Shown piece after piece: positions 38,140 through 46,433 of a stretch of 64,000 nucleotides of DNA (the stretch's first letter is position 1; each line of letters starts with the position of its first letter). The notes beneath the pieces were generated by a model that worked only from the letters and a program-made list of their open reading frames with translations, was not told the DNA's origin and did no database searches. The position numbers were made by a program, and so were the translations under genes. The stretch is from Alphaproteobacteria bacterium (GTDB lineage: Bacteria > Pseudomonadota > Alphaproteobacteria > Caulobacterales > Caulobacteraceae), in the NCBI GenBank assembly GCA_018821435.1, contig JAHJME010000009.1, forward strand, positions 186,001-250,000, read 5' to 3'.

Positions 38140-39270
38140 ATGCCGATCACCGCCGCCGAATGCGACCGCGTTCTGGTGCTCCAGGGCGGGGGCGCGCTGG
38201 GGTCGTATCAGGCGGGCGTGGTGCAGGCGCTGGCCGAGGCCGATCTGAAGCCGGGCTGGGTCGCGGGTATTTCCATCGGCGCCATCAACGCCGCCCTGAT
38301 CGCCGGCAACGCCTTCGCGCAGCGGCACGAAAAGCTGGAGGCGTTCTGGCGTCTCGCCTCGTCGGCCGCCCCCGTCACCCACGCCCCCGGCAACGAGCAG
38401 ATCCGCGCGTTCTGGAACGAGGTCAGCGCCGGCTGGATCGCCGCGTTCGGCGTGCCGGGCTTCTTCACGCCGCGCGTGCCGCCGGCCTACCTCTATCCGC
38501 CGGGATCTCCGCAGGCGGTCAGCCTCTATGACACCGCGCCGCTCAAGGCGACGCTGGAGGAGCTGGTCGACTTCGACCGGATCAATTCGGGCGAGACCCG
38601 GCTCAGCGTCGGGGCGGTGAACGTGCGCACCGGCAACTTCACCTACTTCGACAACACCAAGGACCGCATCCGGCCAGAGCACATCATGGCGTCGGGCGCC
38701 CTGCCCCCCGGCTTCCCGCCGGTCGAGATCGACGGCGAGCACTACTGGGATGGCGGCATCGTCTCGAACACGCCTCTGCAGTACGTCCTGGACGAGGCCG
38801 GCCAGCGCGACCTGCTGATCTTCCAGGTCGACCTGTTCAGTGCGCGCGGCGAGATGCCCAAGACCGTGCTGGAAGCCGCCGAGCGCGAGAAGGACATCCG
38901 CTTCTCCAGCCGCACCCGCCTGAACACCGACATGCAGATGCAGCTGCACAACACCAAGGCGGCGCTGCAAAAGCTGATCGAAGGCCTGCCCGCCGACTAT
39001 CAGGGCGGCGATGAGCTGGCGCTGCTCAAGGCCTTCGCCCACGAGAGCTCGATCGCCATCGTCCAGCTGATCTACCGGGCCAAGCTCTACGAGGGGAATT
39101 CCAAGGACTACGAGTTCTCGCGCGTCACCATGACGGAGCACTGGCGCGCCGGGATATCGGACGTGCGCCGCACCCTGCAACATCGCGGCTGGCTGGACCT
39201 GCCGATGAAGCCCGGCACCACCACCTACGACCTGACCGGCGATGGACGCTCGGACGCAAATCCGCCATGA
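38140..39270 (+). CDS. Patatin-like phospholipase/esterase with DUF3734 tail
   Basis: 376 residues, cytoplasmic. Patatin core: oxyanion motif 'QGGGALGSYQAGV' (about 15-27), nucleophile Ser45 in GISIG, and catalytic Asp204 in 'WDGGIVSNTPL', forming a Ser-Asp dyad. The C-terminal segment ('LLKAFAHESSIAIVQLIYRA') fits DUF3734, a tail common in alphaproteobacterial patatins. Placed directly before 3-hydroxybutyrate dehydrogenase (56-nt gap), a pairing that suggests a role in polyhydroxybutyrate or lipid turnover (inferred). The 148-nt region upstream has small G-rich hairpins around 38005-38035. Confidence 0.9.
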   Translation: MPITAAECDRVLVLQGGGALGSYQAGVVQALAEADLKPGWVAGISIGAINAALIAGNAFAQRHEKLEAFWRLASSAAPVTHAPGNEQIRAFWNEVSAGWIAAFGVPGFFTPRVPPAYLYPPGSPQAVSLYDTAPLKATLEELVDFDRINSGETRLSVGAVNVRTGNFTYFDNTKDRIRPEHIMASGALPPGFPPVEIDGEHYWDGGIVSNTPLQYVLDEAGQRDLLIFQVDLFSARGEMPKTVLEAAEREKDIRFSSRTRLNTDMQMQLHNTKAALQKLIEGLPADYQGGDELALLKAFAHESSIAIVQLIYRAKLYEGNSKDYEFSRVTMTEHWRAGISDVRRTLQHRGWLDLPMKPGTTTYDLTGDGRSDANPP

Positions 39271-39326
39271 GCCCAGCGCTCTTTCCCCACGCTGCAGTGC
39301 ACAATGACATCTGATCGGAGCCCCGC

Positions 39327-40112
39327 ATGACCCTCAAAGCCAAGACCGCCCTCGTCACCGGCTCCACCAGCGGCATCGGCCTGGCCATCGCCCGCGCCAT
39401 GGCCGCCGAGGGGGCAAACGTGGTCATCAACGGCTTCGGCGACGCCGCCGCCATCGAGACCGAGCGCACCAAGATCGAGGCCGACTTCGGCGTGAAGGCG
39501 CTCTACGACGGCGCCGACATGACCGACGGCGCGGCCATCGCCGCCATGGTCGCCAACGCCGAAAAGGTCTTCGGCGGCGTCGACATCCTGGTGAACAACG
39601 CCGGCATCCAGCACGTGGCCCCCATCGACGAGTTCCCGGTCGACAAGTGGAACCAGATCCTGGCCATCAACCTGTCTTCGGCCTTCCACGGCATGCGCGC
39701 GGCGATCCCGGGGATGAAGGCCCGCAAGTGGGGCCGGATCATCTCCACCGCCTCGGCCCACAGCCTGGTCGCCTCGCCGTTCAAGTCGGCCTATGTCGCC
39801 GCCAAGCACGGCATCGCCGGCCTGACCAAGACCGCGGCGCTGGAGGTCGCGACCCACGGGATCACCGTCAACTGCGTCAGCCCCGGCTACGTCTGGACCC
39901 CGCTGGTCGAAAAGCAGATTCCCGACACCATGGCCGCGCGCGGCATGACCAAGGAACAAGTGATCAGCGACGTGCTGCTGGAGGCTCAGCCCACCAAGCA
40001 GTTCGTCACTGTCGACCAGGTCGCGTCGCTGATGATCTATCTCTGCTCGGACGCCGCCAGCCAGATCACCGGCGCCAACCTCTCCATCGACGGCGGCTGG
40101 ACGGCGGAATAG
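39327..40112 (+). CDS. bdhA: D-3-hydroxybutyrate dehydrogenase
   Basis: 261-residue NAD-dependent SDR that interconverts 3-hydroxybutyrate and acetoacetate, the last soluble step of PHB degradation. Family features: TGSTSGIGLAIARAMA at the N-terminus, 'VDILVNNAGIQHVAPIDEFP' (the AGIQ/H segment is typical of BdhA), catalytic Ser/Tyr/Lys in 'TASAHSLVASPFKSAYVAAK', 'NCVSPGYVWTPLVEKQI' and 'ITGANLSIDGGWTAE'. Full length. Upstream patatin-like gene may feed it monomers. Confidence 0.93.
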   Translation: MTLKAKTALVTGSTSGIGLAIARAMAAEGANVVINGFGDAAAIETERTKIEADFGVKALYDGADMTDGAAIAAMVANAEKVFGGVDILVNNAGIQHVAPIDEFPVDKWNQILAINLSSAFHGMRAAIPGMKARKWGRIISTASAHSLVASPFKSAYVAAKHGIAGLTKTAALEVATHGITVNCVSPGYVWTPLVEKQIPDTMAARGMTKEQVISDVLLEAQPTKQFVTVDQVASLMIYLCSDAASQITGANLSIDGGWTAE

Positions 40113-40132
40113 CGCGTCCGTCTCACGACGAA

Positions 40133-40158
40133 CCTCATGGCTCCGTCAGGTCATGAGG
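40133..40158. terminator. Hairpin between convergent genes
   Basis: Arms CCTCATG and CATGAGG (7 bp, 12-nt loop), followed at once by GCGCATGCGC, itself palindromic. Located between bdhA and the convergent gene at 40184. No T-run. Confidence 0.35.
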
Positions 40159-40183
40159 CGCATGCGCCAAGTGACGTCGCTGG

Positions 40184-41116
40184 CTATCGCGCCGCGGCCG
40201 CCTCGTAGACATAGAGGTTCCCCCGCCCGTCCTCGGGCAGGAAATAGCCCCGCACGCCTTCCGGCGTGGGTTCGAAGAACGCCGCGTTCGAGGTCATCGC
40301 CTGGCCGGCCGCGTTCCAGGCCTGGACGGGCGCCTGCCACATCTGGCGGAAGTCCCTAAGGTCGATCAGTTCGACCCCGCCGATGGCGGTCGGCGGCACA
40401 TCGCGTCGGGAGCGATAGCCCGCCACGCCGCTGCACAACATCCGCCGCGGTCCAGCACCGTGACAGTCCTGGTAGCCGATATACTGCGCGCCGTTCGAGA
40501 TCGCCTTGCCGCCGCCGCGCGTCGGTCGCCCCGTCGGGTCCAGCGGCCAAGCGTGGAAGCCCGCGCTGCCCCAGTTCACCCCGACCAGCGTCTTGCCGAC
40601 CACGTCCATGGCCACCGCGCCGATGTGGTCGTCCACCCGCAGTTGCTCGGTGACCTTCAGGGTTGCGGGATCGACGCTATAGAGGATCGATTGACCTCCC
40701 GGCCGATACTCCGCCACCGGAACCCACAACCGCTTGCCGTCGAAATCCAGGCCGCCCGCGTGATACACGGCCCCCTCGCCCAGCTTGATCTTGGCCAGGA
40801 GTTCGCCCTTGGCGTTCATCTTGAACAGCCAGCCCTGCCCCCGGCCCTGGCTGCGGTCGAACCCGTCGCGGGGTTCGGGGTAGAACGTCGTGCGCTCCAG
40901 GATCTCGACGGCGGTCACGAAGAACACGTCGCCAACCTTCACCAAGCCTTGGGCATGGAAGGCGTCGAAGCCGATGGGCGTGACCGAGACTTGCGTCCAG
41001 CGCGTATCGCGGCCGAGCCCCATCACCGCCTCGGCGACGGCCGCCGGGTTCGCCGCCGCCGGCGCGGCCGCGAACACCGCAAGGCAGAGGCCGAGTGCGC
41101 GCCAGACGCGCCGCAT
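40184..41116 (-). CDS. Exported propeller-like protein (DUF6454-type)
   Basis: 310 residues with a signal peptide (about 1-23, APAAANP). Repeating blades ('DVFFVTAVEIL', 'DGKRLWVPVAEY', 'GKTLVGVNWGS', 'GAQYIGYQDCHG') indicate a beta-propeller related to SMP-30 or quinoprotein folds; a conserved DCHG/CSGVAGYR Cys pair is present. I associate it tentatively with DUF6454. Its start codon shares one base with the stop of the upstream reductase gene (TGATG), so the two are coupled. Substrate unknown. Confidence 0.75.
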   Translation of the reverse strand: MRRVWRALGLCLAVFAAAPAAANPAAVAEAVMGLGRDTRWTQVSVTPIGFDAFHAQGLVKVGDVFFVTAVEILERTTFYPEPRDGFDRSQGRGQGWLFKMNAKGELLAKIKLGEGAVYHAGGLDFDGKRLWVPVAEYRPGGQSILYSVDPATLKVTEQLRVDDHIGAVAMDVVGKTLVGVNWGSAGFHAWPLDPTGRPTRGGGKAISNGAQYIGYQDCHGAGPRRMLCSGVAGYRSRRDVPPTAIGGVELIDLRDFRQMWQAPVQAWNAAGQAMTSNAAFFEPTPEGVRGYFLPEDGRGNLYVYEAAAAR

Positions 41117-42273
41117 CAGCCCTCCACCGTGAACGTCAGCCCGGCGTGCTGCTGCAGCCGATCCACCAGCCGGCCCTGCAGCGCCGCGCCGGGGGTCCAG
41201 ATGCCGCCGGCCACATCCGGCGCGCGGACCAGGGCGATGGCGGTCTCGGCCAGCATCTTCGACGTCGAGCCGTAGCCCGGATCCTTGTCGCCCTTCACCG
41301 AGGTGCGGACCTGGCGGCCATCGGCGGCGATACCGACGAACAGCACGTCGTAGAAGCCCGCCTCGCGCTCGGCCTTGGTCGGTCCCTCGCCCGGCTTCGG
41401 CCCGCCGCCCGGCAGGCTGCCCAGGTCGGTGAAGCCGGGGCCGCCGGAGCCCGGCGCGCCCATCACCATCTCGTCGTAGGCGAAGTCCTTGCCATAGGGA
41501 TGGCCCATCAGCAGGTTCGAGCGGTGGACGTTCTTAGTGTTGATGATCGCCATCATGAACGGCGCCACCGGCCCCACGTCCGGGTCGTCCTCGGCCACCT
41601 GGCCGGTGGGCTGGGCGGGCCCTTCGAAGCCCGGCGTCAGGCCGAACGGGCTCATCATCACGGCCAGTTGCGACGGGTCCTTCTGGATCGCCGCCATGGT
41701 GGCCGCGCCGCTGGCCGCCGTGCCGCCCGAGAGGCCGCCCTGCATGGCGCGCAGCCGCCCCTTCACACGGGGCGCCAGGGCGCCCAGCTTCGCCTTGGCG
41801 GTCTCCTGGTTGAAGAAGACGCCCAGTTCGAACGGGATGGAGTCGAAGCCGCAGGAGAACAGGATCCGCGCGCCCGACGCCTTGGCGGCCGCCTCATGCG
41901 CATCGATCATCTGGCGCATCCAGTTGGGCTCGCCCGACAGGTCCAGGTAGTCGGTCCCCGCCGCGGCGCAGGCCGCCACCAGGTCCGAGCCATAGAGCTG
42001 ATAGGGGCCCACCGTGGTGATGATCGCCTTGGCCCGGCCGACCATCGATTTCACCGAGGCCGCATCGTTCGCGTCGGCCACGATCAGCGGGGTGTCCTTG
42101 GGCGCGCCGATCTCGTCGCGCACCTCGGCCAGCTTGGCGGCGGACCGGCCCGCCATGGCCCACTTCACCTCGCCGCCCACGCCGTACCGTTGCGCCAGGT
42201 GCTCGGCCACCAGGCGGCCCGTATAGCCGGTGGCGCCATAGACGATGATGTCGAACTCGGCGGCGGGGTTCAT
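41116..42273 (-). CDS. Saccharopine dehydrogenase-like NADP-binding reductase (trans-acting enoyl reductase type)
   Basis: 385 residues. N-terminal Rossmann domain 'DIIVYGATGYTGRLVAEHL' with second strand 'KWAMAGRS', then 'TVGPYQLYGSDLVAACA' and 'DYLDLSGEPNWMRQM'. The middle 'SCGFDSIPFELGVFF' is typical of the family that includes the mycobacterial trans-acting enoyl reductase and eukaryotic SCCPDH. No signal peptide. Probably reduces a lipid or polyketide-like intermediate; in mycobacteria the homologue acts on phthiocerol/glycolipids. It precedes the propeller-like gene by translational overlap, and is divergent from the GH84 gene (80-nt region). Confidence 0.88.
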   Translation of the reverse strand: MNPAAEFDIIVYGATGYTGRLVAEHLAQRYGVGGEVKWAMAGRSAAKLAEVRDEIGAPKDTPLIVADANDAASVKSMVGRAKAIITTVGPYQLYGSDLVAACAAAGTDYLDLSGEPNWMRQMIDAHEAAAKASGARILFSCGFDSIPFELGVFFNQETAKAKLGALAPRVKGRLRAMQGGLSGGTAASGAATMAAIQKDPSQLAVMMSPFGLTPGFEGPAQPTGQVAEDDPDVGPVAPFMMAIINTKNVHRSNLLMGHPYGKDFAYDEMVMGAPGSGGPGFTDLGSLPGGGPKPGEGPTKAEREAGFYDVLFVGIAADGRQVRTSVKGDKDPGYGSTSKMLAETAIALVRAPDVAGGIWTPGAALQGRLVDRLQQHAGLTFTVEG

Positions 42274-42353
42274 GGGCGTGTCCTCGATTTTTTGCTGGGC
42301 CGGACCTTACAAATTTACAGCGTCCTCGCAACCGGCTCGGCTATTCAGGGACC

Positions 42354-43421
42354 ATGACACCCGAGCTCGGCATCATCGAGGGCTTCTTCGGCCGGCCCTA
42401 TTCCTGGGACGAGCGTGCGGACATGGTCCGCGCCCTCGCGCCCGCCGGCTACGGCTTCTACCTCTACGCGCCCAAGGCCGACGCCTACCTCCGCCGCCGC
42501 TGGCGCGAGCCCTATCCCGCGGCCGAGCTGAAAGCGCTGGCGGCCTTCGCCCAGGTCTGCCGCGACGCCGGCGTGCGGTTCGGCGTGGGGCTCAGTCCCT
42601 ACGAGCTGTTCCTGGGCTTCGACGGTTCGGCGAAGGACGCCCTGGCCGCCAAGCTGGACCAGCTCGCCGGCCTGGGCCTGGCCGATCTGGGCGTGTTCTT
42701 CGACGACATGAAGGGCGACCTTCCGGACCTGGCCGCCCGCCAGATCGAGATCGTCCACTGGATCGCCGAACGCGCGCCGACGGCGCGGATCATCGCCTGC
42801 CCCAGCTACTACACCGACGACCCGGTGCTGGACCGCGTGTTCGGCCAGCGGCCGGCGAACTACCTGGAGGACCTGGGCGCCGGCCTCGATCCGGCGATCC
42901 AACTGATGTGGACCGGCGAAGAGGTCTGCAGCCGCGAATTCTCCCCCGGCCATCTGGCGAAGGTCGCCGCGCGGATGCGGCGCAAGCCGTTCATCTGGGA
43001 CAACTATCCGGTCAACGACGGCCCCCGCATGAGCCGCCACCTGCACCTGCGCGCCTTCACCGGCCGTCCCGCGTCGATCGCCCCGCACATCGCCGCCCAC
43101 GCGGTGAACCCGGCTTCGCAGGCGGTGCTGTCGCGCATCCCGGCGCTGACCCTCGCCGAGAGCTACAGCCTGGGCGACCACTACCAGTACCTCGCCGCGT
43201 TCCAGCGCGCGGCCCAGGCGGTGCTGGACCCCGATCTGGCCGATGGCGTCGAGCGCACGCTGTTGCTCCTCGAAGACGCGGGGCTGGACGGGATCACCGC
43301 CGAGCAGAAGTCCCGCCTGCACGCCCGCTTTTCGGCCTTCGACCACCCGGCCGCGCGCGAAATCCTTGCCTGGCTGGACGGCGCCTTCGCCATCGGCGCG
43401 GACGAGTTGCAGACGCAGTGA
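42354..43421 (+). CDS. GH84 beta-N-acetylglucosaminidase (O-GlcNAcase-like)
   Basis: 355 residues, no signal peptide, so probably cytoplasmic. 'GIIEGFFGRPYSWDERADMV' at the very N-terminus and the catalytic pair Asp117-Asp118 in 'GVFFDDMKGD' are the hallmarks of glycoside hydrolase family 84, which removes N-acetylglucosamine by substrate-assisted catalysis. 'LMWTGEEVCSREFS' and 'PFIWDNYPVNDGPRM' are further conserved segments. Consists essentially of the catalytic domain with a short C-terminal helical part; the OgOGA enzyme of Oceanicola is a comparable alphaproteobacterial member (recalled). The next gene overlaps its stop codon (GTGA). Target, glycoprotein or peptidoglycan fragment, unknown. 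Confidence 0.88.
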   Translation: MTPELGIIEGFFGRPYSWDERADMVRALAPAGYGFYLYAPKADAYLRRRWREPYPAAELKALAAFAQVCRDAGVRFGVGLSPYELFLGFDGSAKDALAAKLDQLAGLGLADLGVFFDDMKGDLPDLAARQIEIVHWIAERAPTARIIACPSYYTDDPVLDRVFGQRPANYLEDLGAGLDPAIQLMWTGEEVCSREFSPGHLAKVAARMRRKPFIWDNYPVNDGPRMSRHLHLRAFTGRPASIAPHIAAHAVNPASQAVLSRIPALTLAESYSLGDHYQYLAAFQRAAQAVLDPDLADGVERTLLLLEDAGLDGITAEQKSRLHARFSAFDHPAAREILAWLDGAFAIGADELQTQ

Positions 43422-44386
43422 CCACCCGACGCGGCCTTCTCCTTCGCCTGGGCCTGCTGGCGACCGCCGGCGGGGCGCTGTTCATGGTGCGCGACCGTCT
43501 GCCCTGGCTGCCGCTCCAGCCCCGGTTCGTCAACGGCCGCGACACGCCCTGGCAGGCGCTGCCGGAACGCGGCGGCCTGATCGAGATTCCCGTCACCGTG
43601 AACGGGACCCCGGTCCGCGCCGTGGTCGACTCCGGCGCCCAGTTCTCGGCCATCGACCGCACGCTGGCCGCGCGGATGGCGCTGCCTCGCACCCTGGCCG
43701 CCCCGATCCTGGCCTATGGCGTCAGCGGCGGCCCCAGCCTGTCCCACACCGTGCGCCTTGACCTGGCCTTGCCCGGCCTGGCCATCCCGGACCTGCGCGC
43801 CGCCGCCCTGGACCTGGCCGCCATCTCCGCCGCCACGGGCCGCGACTTCCAGCTGCTGATCGGCCGCGACGTGCTGCGTCATCTGGTCGTCGAGGCCGAC
43901 TTCCCCCGCGCCCGCGCCCGCTTCCTGGCCCGCGAGGCCTTCCGCGCCCCGCGCGACGCCATCGTCCTGCCGCTTCGAACCAAGGGCGGCGCGCCCGTTA
44001 TCGCGGTCCGGATCGAGGATGCGCCCGCCCTGGACGTGCTGGTCGATACCGGCGCCAGCGGGGTCCTGGCGCTGTCGGCCCCCGCCGCGACCCGGGCGGG
44101 CCTGCTGGCGCCCGGCCGACAGGTCAGCTCGGCCCACTCCGTCAGCCTGGGCGGCCTCAGCGTCGATCGTCTGGTCACCGCCAGCACCATCGACGTCGGC
44201 GGGATGACCCTCCACCAGACCGACGTGCAGATTTACACCCCGGCCGCCAACGCGCCCGCGCCGTCCGGCTTGCTGGGCACGGGCCTGTTCCGCCAGTTCC
44301 GCATGGCCCTGGATCTCGGGGGCGACCGGCTGGTGCTGGTGCGGCCCGGACTGATCGTCGTGCCCATGCCGGAACCTCGACGCTAG
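43418..44386 (+). CDS. Membrane-anchored two-lobed retropepsin-like aspartic protease
   Basis: 322 residues from a GTG overlapping the GH84 stop codon (GTGA). N-terminal hydrophobic helix (about 6-24, RRGLLLRLGLLATAGGALFM) anchors or exports it. Two tandem aspartic-protease halves in one chain: Asp71-Ser-Gly ('AVVDSGAQFSAID') and Asp210-Thr-Gly ('VLVDTGASGVLAL'), each with downstream Gly-rich strands ('LLIGRDVLRHLVVE'; 'SGLLGTGLFRQF'). Single-chain duplications of this retroviral-type fold are annotated as aspartyl protease family proteins in Alphaproteobacteria. Active dimer may therefore form within one molecule. Confidence 0.85.
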   Translation: MTTRRGLLLRLGLLATAGGALFMVRDRLPWLPLQPRFVNGRDTPWQALPERGGLIEIPVTVNGTPVRAVVDSGAQFSAIDRTLAARMALPRTLAAPILAYGVSGGPSLSHTVRLDLALPGLAIPDLRAAALDLAAISAATGRDFQLLIGRDVLRHLVVEADFPRARARFLAREAFRAPRDAIVLPLRTKGGAPVIAVRIEDAPALDVLVDTGASGVLALSAPAATRAGLLAPGRQVSSAHSVSLGGLSVDRLVTASTIDVGGMTLHQTDVQIYTPAANAPAPSGLLGTGLFRQFRMALDLGGDRLVLVRPGLIVVPMPEPRR

Positions 44387-44428
44387 GCGACCGTTCGGCT
44401 CCCCAACCGCCCCTGAGGGAAGCCATCT

Positions 44429-45034
44429 ATGAAACGCGCCATTCTGTTCGTCGCCGCCGGCGTCGCCGCCGTCTCGCTCGCCGCCTGCCAGAAGCAACAG
44501 GACAAGGCCGCCGACGCCGCCGCCAGCGCCCCCGCCGCCGTCGACGCGGCGCAGGACGCCACCTCGGCCGCCGTCGGCCAGGTCTCGGCCGCCACCGTGG
44601 GCGCCAACAGCACCGAGGCGTTCGTCACCGCCCTGGCCACCAGCGACATGTACGAAATCGGCGCGGGCGGCATCGCCCAGACCAAGGGCCAATCCGCCGA
44701 CGTGAAGGCCTTCGGTAAGATGATGGTCACCGCGCACACGGCCATGTCCAACGAGGTCAAGCCGCTGTTCATCGCCGCGGCCGCCAAGGTCCCCACCGAG
44801 CTGGACCAGCGCCGCAAGGGCCTGATCGACAACCTGAACGCCGCGACGCCCGCCGACTTCGACGCGACCTATTTGAGCCAGCAGGAAGCCGCCCACCAGG
44901 AGGCGCTGACCCTGCTCAAGGGCTATGCCGACGGCGGATCGGACGCCGGCCTGAAGGCCGCCGCCGCCAAGGCGATCCCCAAGGTCCAGGCGCACCTGGA
45001 CAAGGTCCACGCGCTGCAAGCCGCCAAGAAGTAG
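44429..45034 (+). CDS. DUF4142 domain lipoprotein
   Basis: 201 residues. Lipoprotein signal ending SLAAC (Cys20), an Ala/Asp-rich linker, then a ferritin-like four-helix DUF4142 domain: 'FVTALATSDMYEIGAGGIAQ', 'SADVKAFGKMMVTAHTAMSN', 'DATYLSQQEAAHQEALTLLK'. The His pair in 'AHTAMSNE' and 'QQEAAHQE' could bind metal in this fold, but no function is established. Ends at a strong intrinsic terminator. Confidence 0.9.
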   Translation: MKRAILFVAAGVAAVSLAACQKQQDKAADAAASAPAAVDAAQDATSAAVGQVSAATVGANSTEAFVTALATSDMYEIGAGGIAQTKGQSADVKAFGKMMVTAHTAMSNEVKPLFIAAAAKVPTELDQRRKGLIDNLNAATPADFDATYLSQQEAAHQEALTLLKGYADGGSDAGLKAAAAKAIPKVQAHLDKVHALQAAKK

Positions 45035-45055
45035 GCAGACCCGCTTCCGAACAAC

Positions 45056-45090
45056 GAACGCCCGCCCTCAACCGGCGGGCGTTCTGCTTT
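45056..45090 (+). terminator. Intrinsic terminator after DUF4142 gene
   Basis: Perfect 11-bp stem GAACGCCCGCC / GGCGGGCGTTC around a 7-nt loop (CTCAACC), followed by TGCTTT. 21 nt after the stop codon. Confidence 0.85.
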
Positions 45091-45122
45091 GCCGGCCCCC
45101 GCTTGGGCTGTAAGCCTGACGG

Positions 45123-46364
45123 GTGACGCCCGCCGAACCCGAGTCCTTGGAACGACAGGCCTCGGCTGCAGCCGTGCCGGTGCTGTTGCTGCTGGTCTTC
45201 CTCAGCCTGATCGGCTTCGGGATCGTCATCCCCCTGCTGCCGTTCTTCGCCAGCGCCTTCGACGCCGCGCCCTGGCAGGTTACCCTGTTGTTCGCGACCT
45301 ATTCGGCCGGCCAGTTCCTGGGCGAGCTGTTCTGGGGGCGGCTGTCCGACCGGATCGGCCGGCGGCCGGTGCTGCTGATCACCGTGGTCTTCTCCAGCCT
45401 GGGCTACCTGGCCCTGGCGTTCGCGCCGGGCATCTGGATCGCCGTGCTGGTCCGCGCGGCGGCCGGGTTCTTCTCGGGCAACATGTCGGTGATCCAGGGC
45501 TACATCGTCGACGTGTCGCCGCCACGGAAGCTGGCGGGCCGCCTGGGCCAGATCGGCTCGGCGTTCGGCGTCGGGTTCGTGGTCGGCCCCGCGCTGGGCG
45601 GCCTGCTGGCGCGTCCCGACCTGGGCGCGGTCGGCTTCCGGCCGCCGCTGATCGTGGCCGCCGGCCTGGGTCTCATGGCCACCATCGGCATCCTGGCCTT
45701 CGTCCGCGAGAGCCGCCGCCCCACCGCGCAGGCGGGGCCGCGCGGCAACCCGCTGGCGGCGCTGAGCGAGGCCTTGCGCCATCCGGTGCTGGCCAAGGCG
45801 TTCGGCATGATATTCTTCGGCTTCTTCGCCGCCTCGGCCATGTGGTCGGTGCTGGGCCTGTGGTCCCAGGCGCGGTTCGGTTGGGGCCCGCGCGAGGTCG
45901 GGCTGGTCATGGCCGGCACCGGCGTCGCCTCGGCCCTGGCCCAGGGCGTGCTGGCGGGCGTCTTCGTGCGCCGGATCGGCGTGGGCCCCACCATCGTCGG
46001 CGGCCTGACGTTCGCCTCGATCTGCTTCTTCGCCATGGCCGCCTCGCCTTGGGGGTGGGCCGCGGCGCTCACCCTGACGGCGTCGGTGATCGGCCACGCG
46101 CTGTGGCAGCCGGCCGCGACCGCAATCGTCTCGCGCGCCACCCACCCGGATCGGCAGGGCGCGGTCCTGGGCGCGGCCAGCGCCTCCGGCTCGCTCGCCC
46201 GCGTCGCCGGACCGATCGCCGGCGGCATCCTGTTTTCCGGCGTCGGGCCGTGGGCGCCCGTGGCCTTCGCCGGCGCGTTCATGCTGCCCGCCGCCTGGCT
46301 GGGCTGGCGCGCCGCCCAGGCGCTACGCGAAGAGGCCCGGGCCACGCTGGCGACGGTCGACTAG
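45123..46364 (+). CDS. MFS family transporter
   Basis: 413 residues from a GTG start, no upstream ATG available in frame near the conserved N-terminus. Twelve membrane helices; MFS motif A 'GRLSDRIGRRPVLL' in loop 2-3, and the TetA-like 'SGNMSVIQGYIVDVSPPR' and 'GSAFGVGFVVGPALGG' segments of the DHA1 drug:H+ antiporter branch. Probably exports a toxic compound. Follows an intrinsic terminator, so it has its own promoter; a weak ribosome site precedes it. Confidence 0.9.
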   Translation: MTPAEPESLERQASAAAVPVLLLLVFLSLIGFGIVIPLLPFFASAFDAAPWQVTLLFATYSAGQFLGELFWGRLSDRIGRRPVLLITVVFSSLGYLALAFAPGIWIAVLVRAAAGFFSGNMSVIQGYIVDVSPPRKLAGRLGQIGSAFGVGFVVGPALGGLLARPDLGAVGFRPPLIVAAGLGLMATIGILAFVRESRRPTAQAGPRGNPLAALSEALRHPVLAKAFGMIFFGFFAASAMWSVLGLWSQARFGWGPREVGLVMAGTGVASALAQGVLAGVFVRRIGVGPTIVGGLTFASICFFAMAASPWGWAAALTLTASVIGHALWQPAATAIVSRATHPDRQGAVLGAASASGSLARVAGPIAGGILFSGVGPWAPVAFAGAFMLPAAWLGWRAAQALREEARATLATVD

Positions 46365-46433
46365 CGCGCGCTTTCGGGCCTATCCTCCGCGCATGCCGGC
46401 GTTCGAAGAACCGGTTTGTCGGAGGAATCTGAG

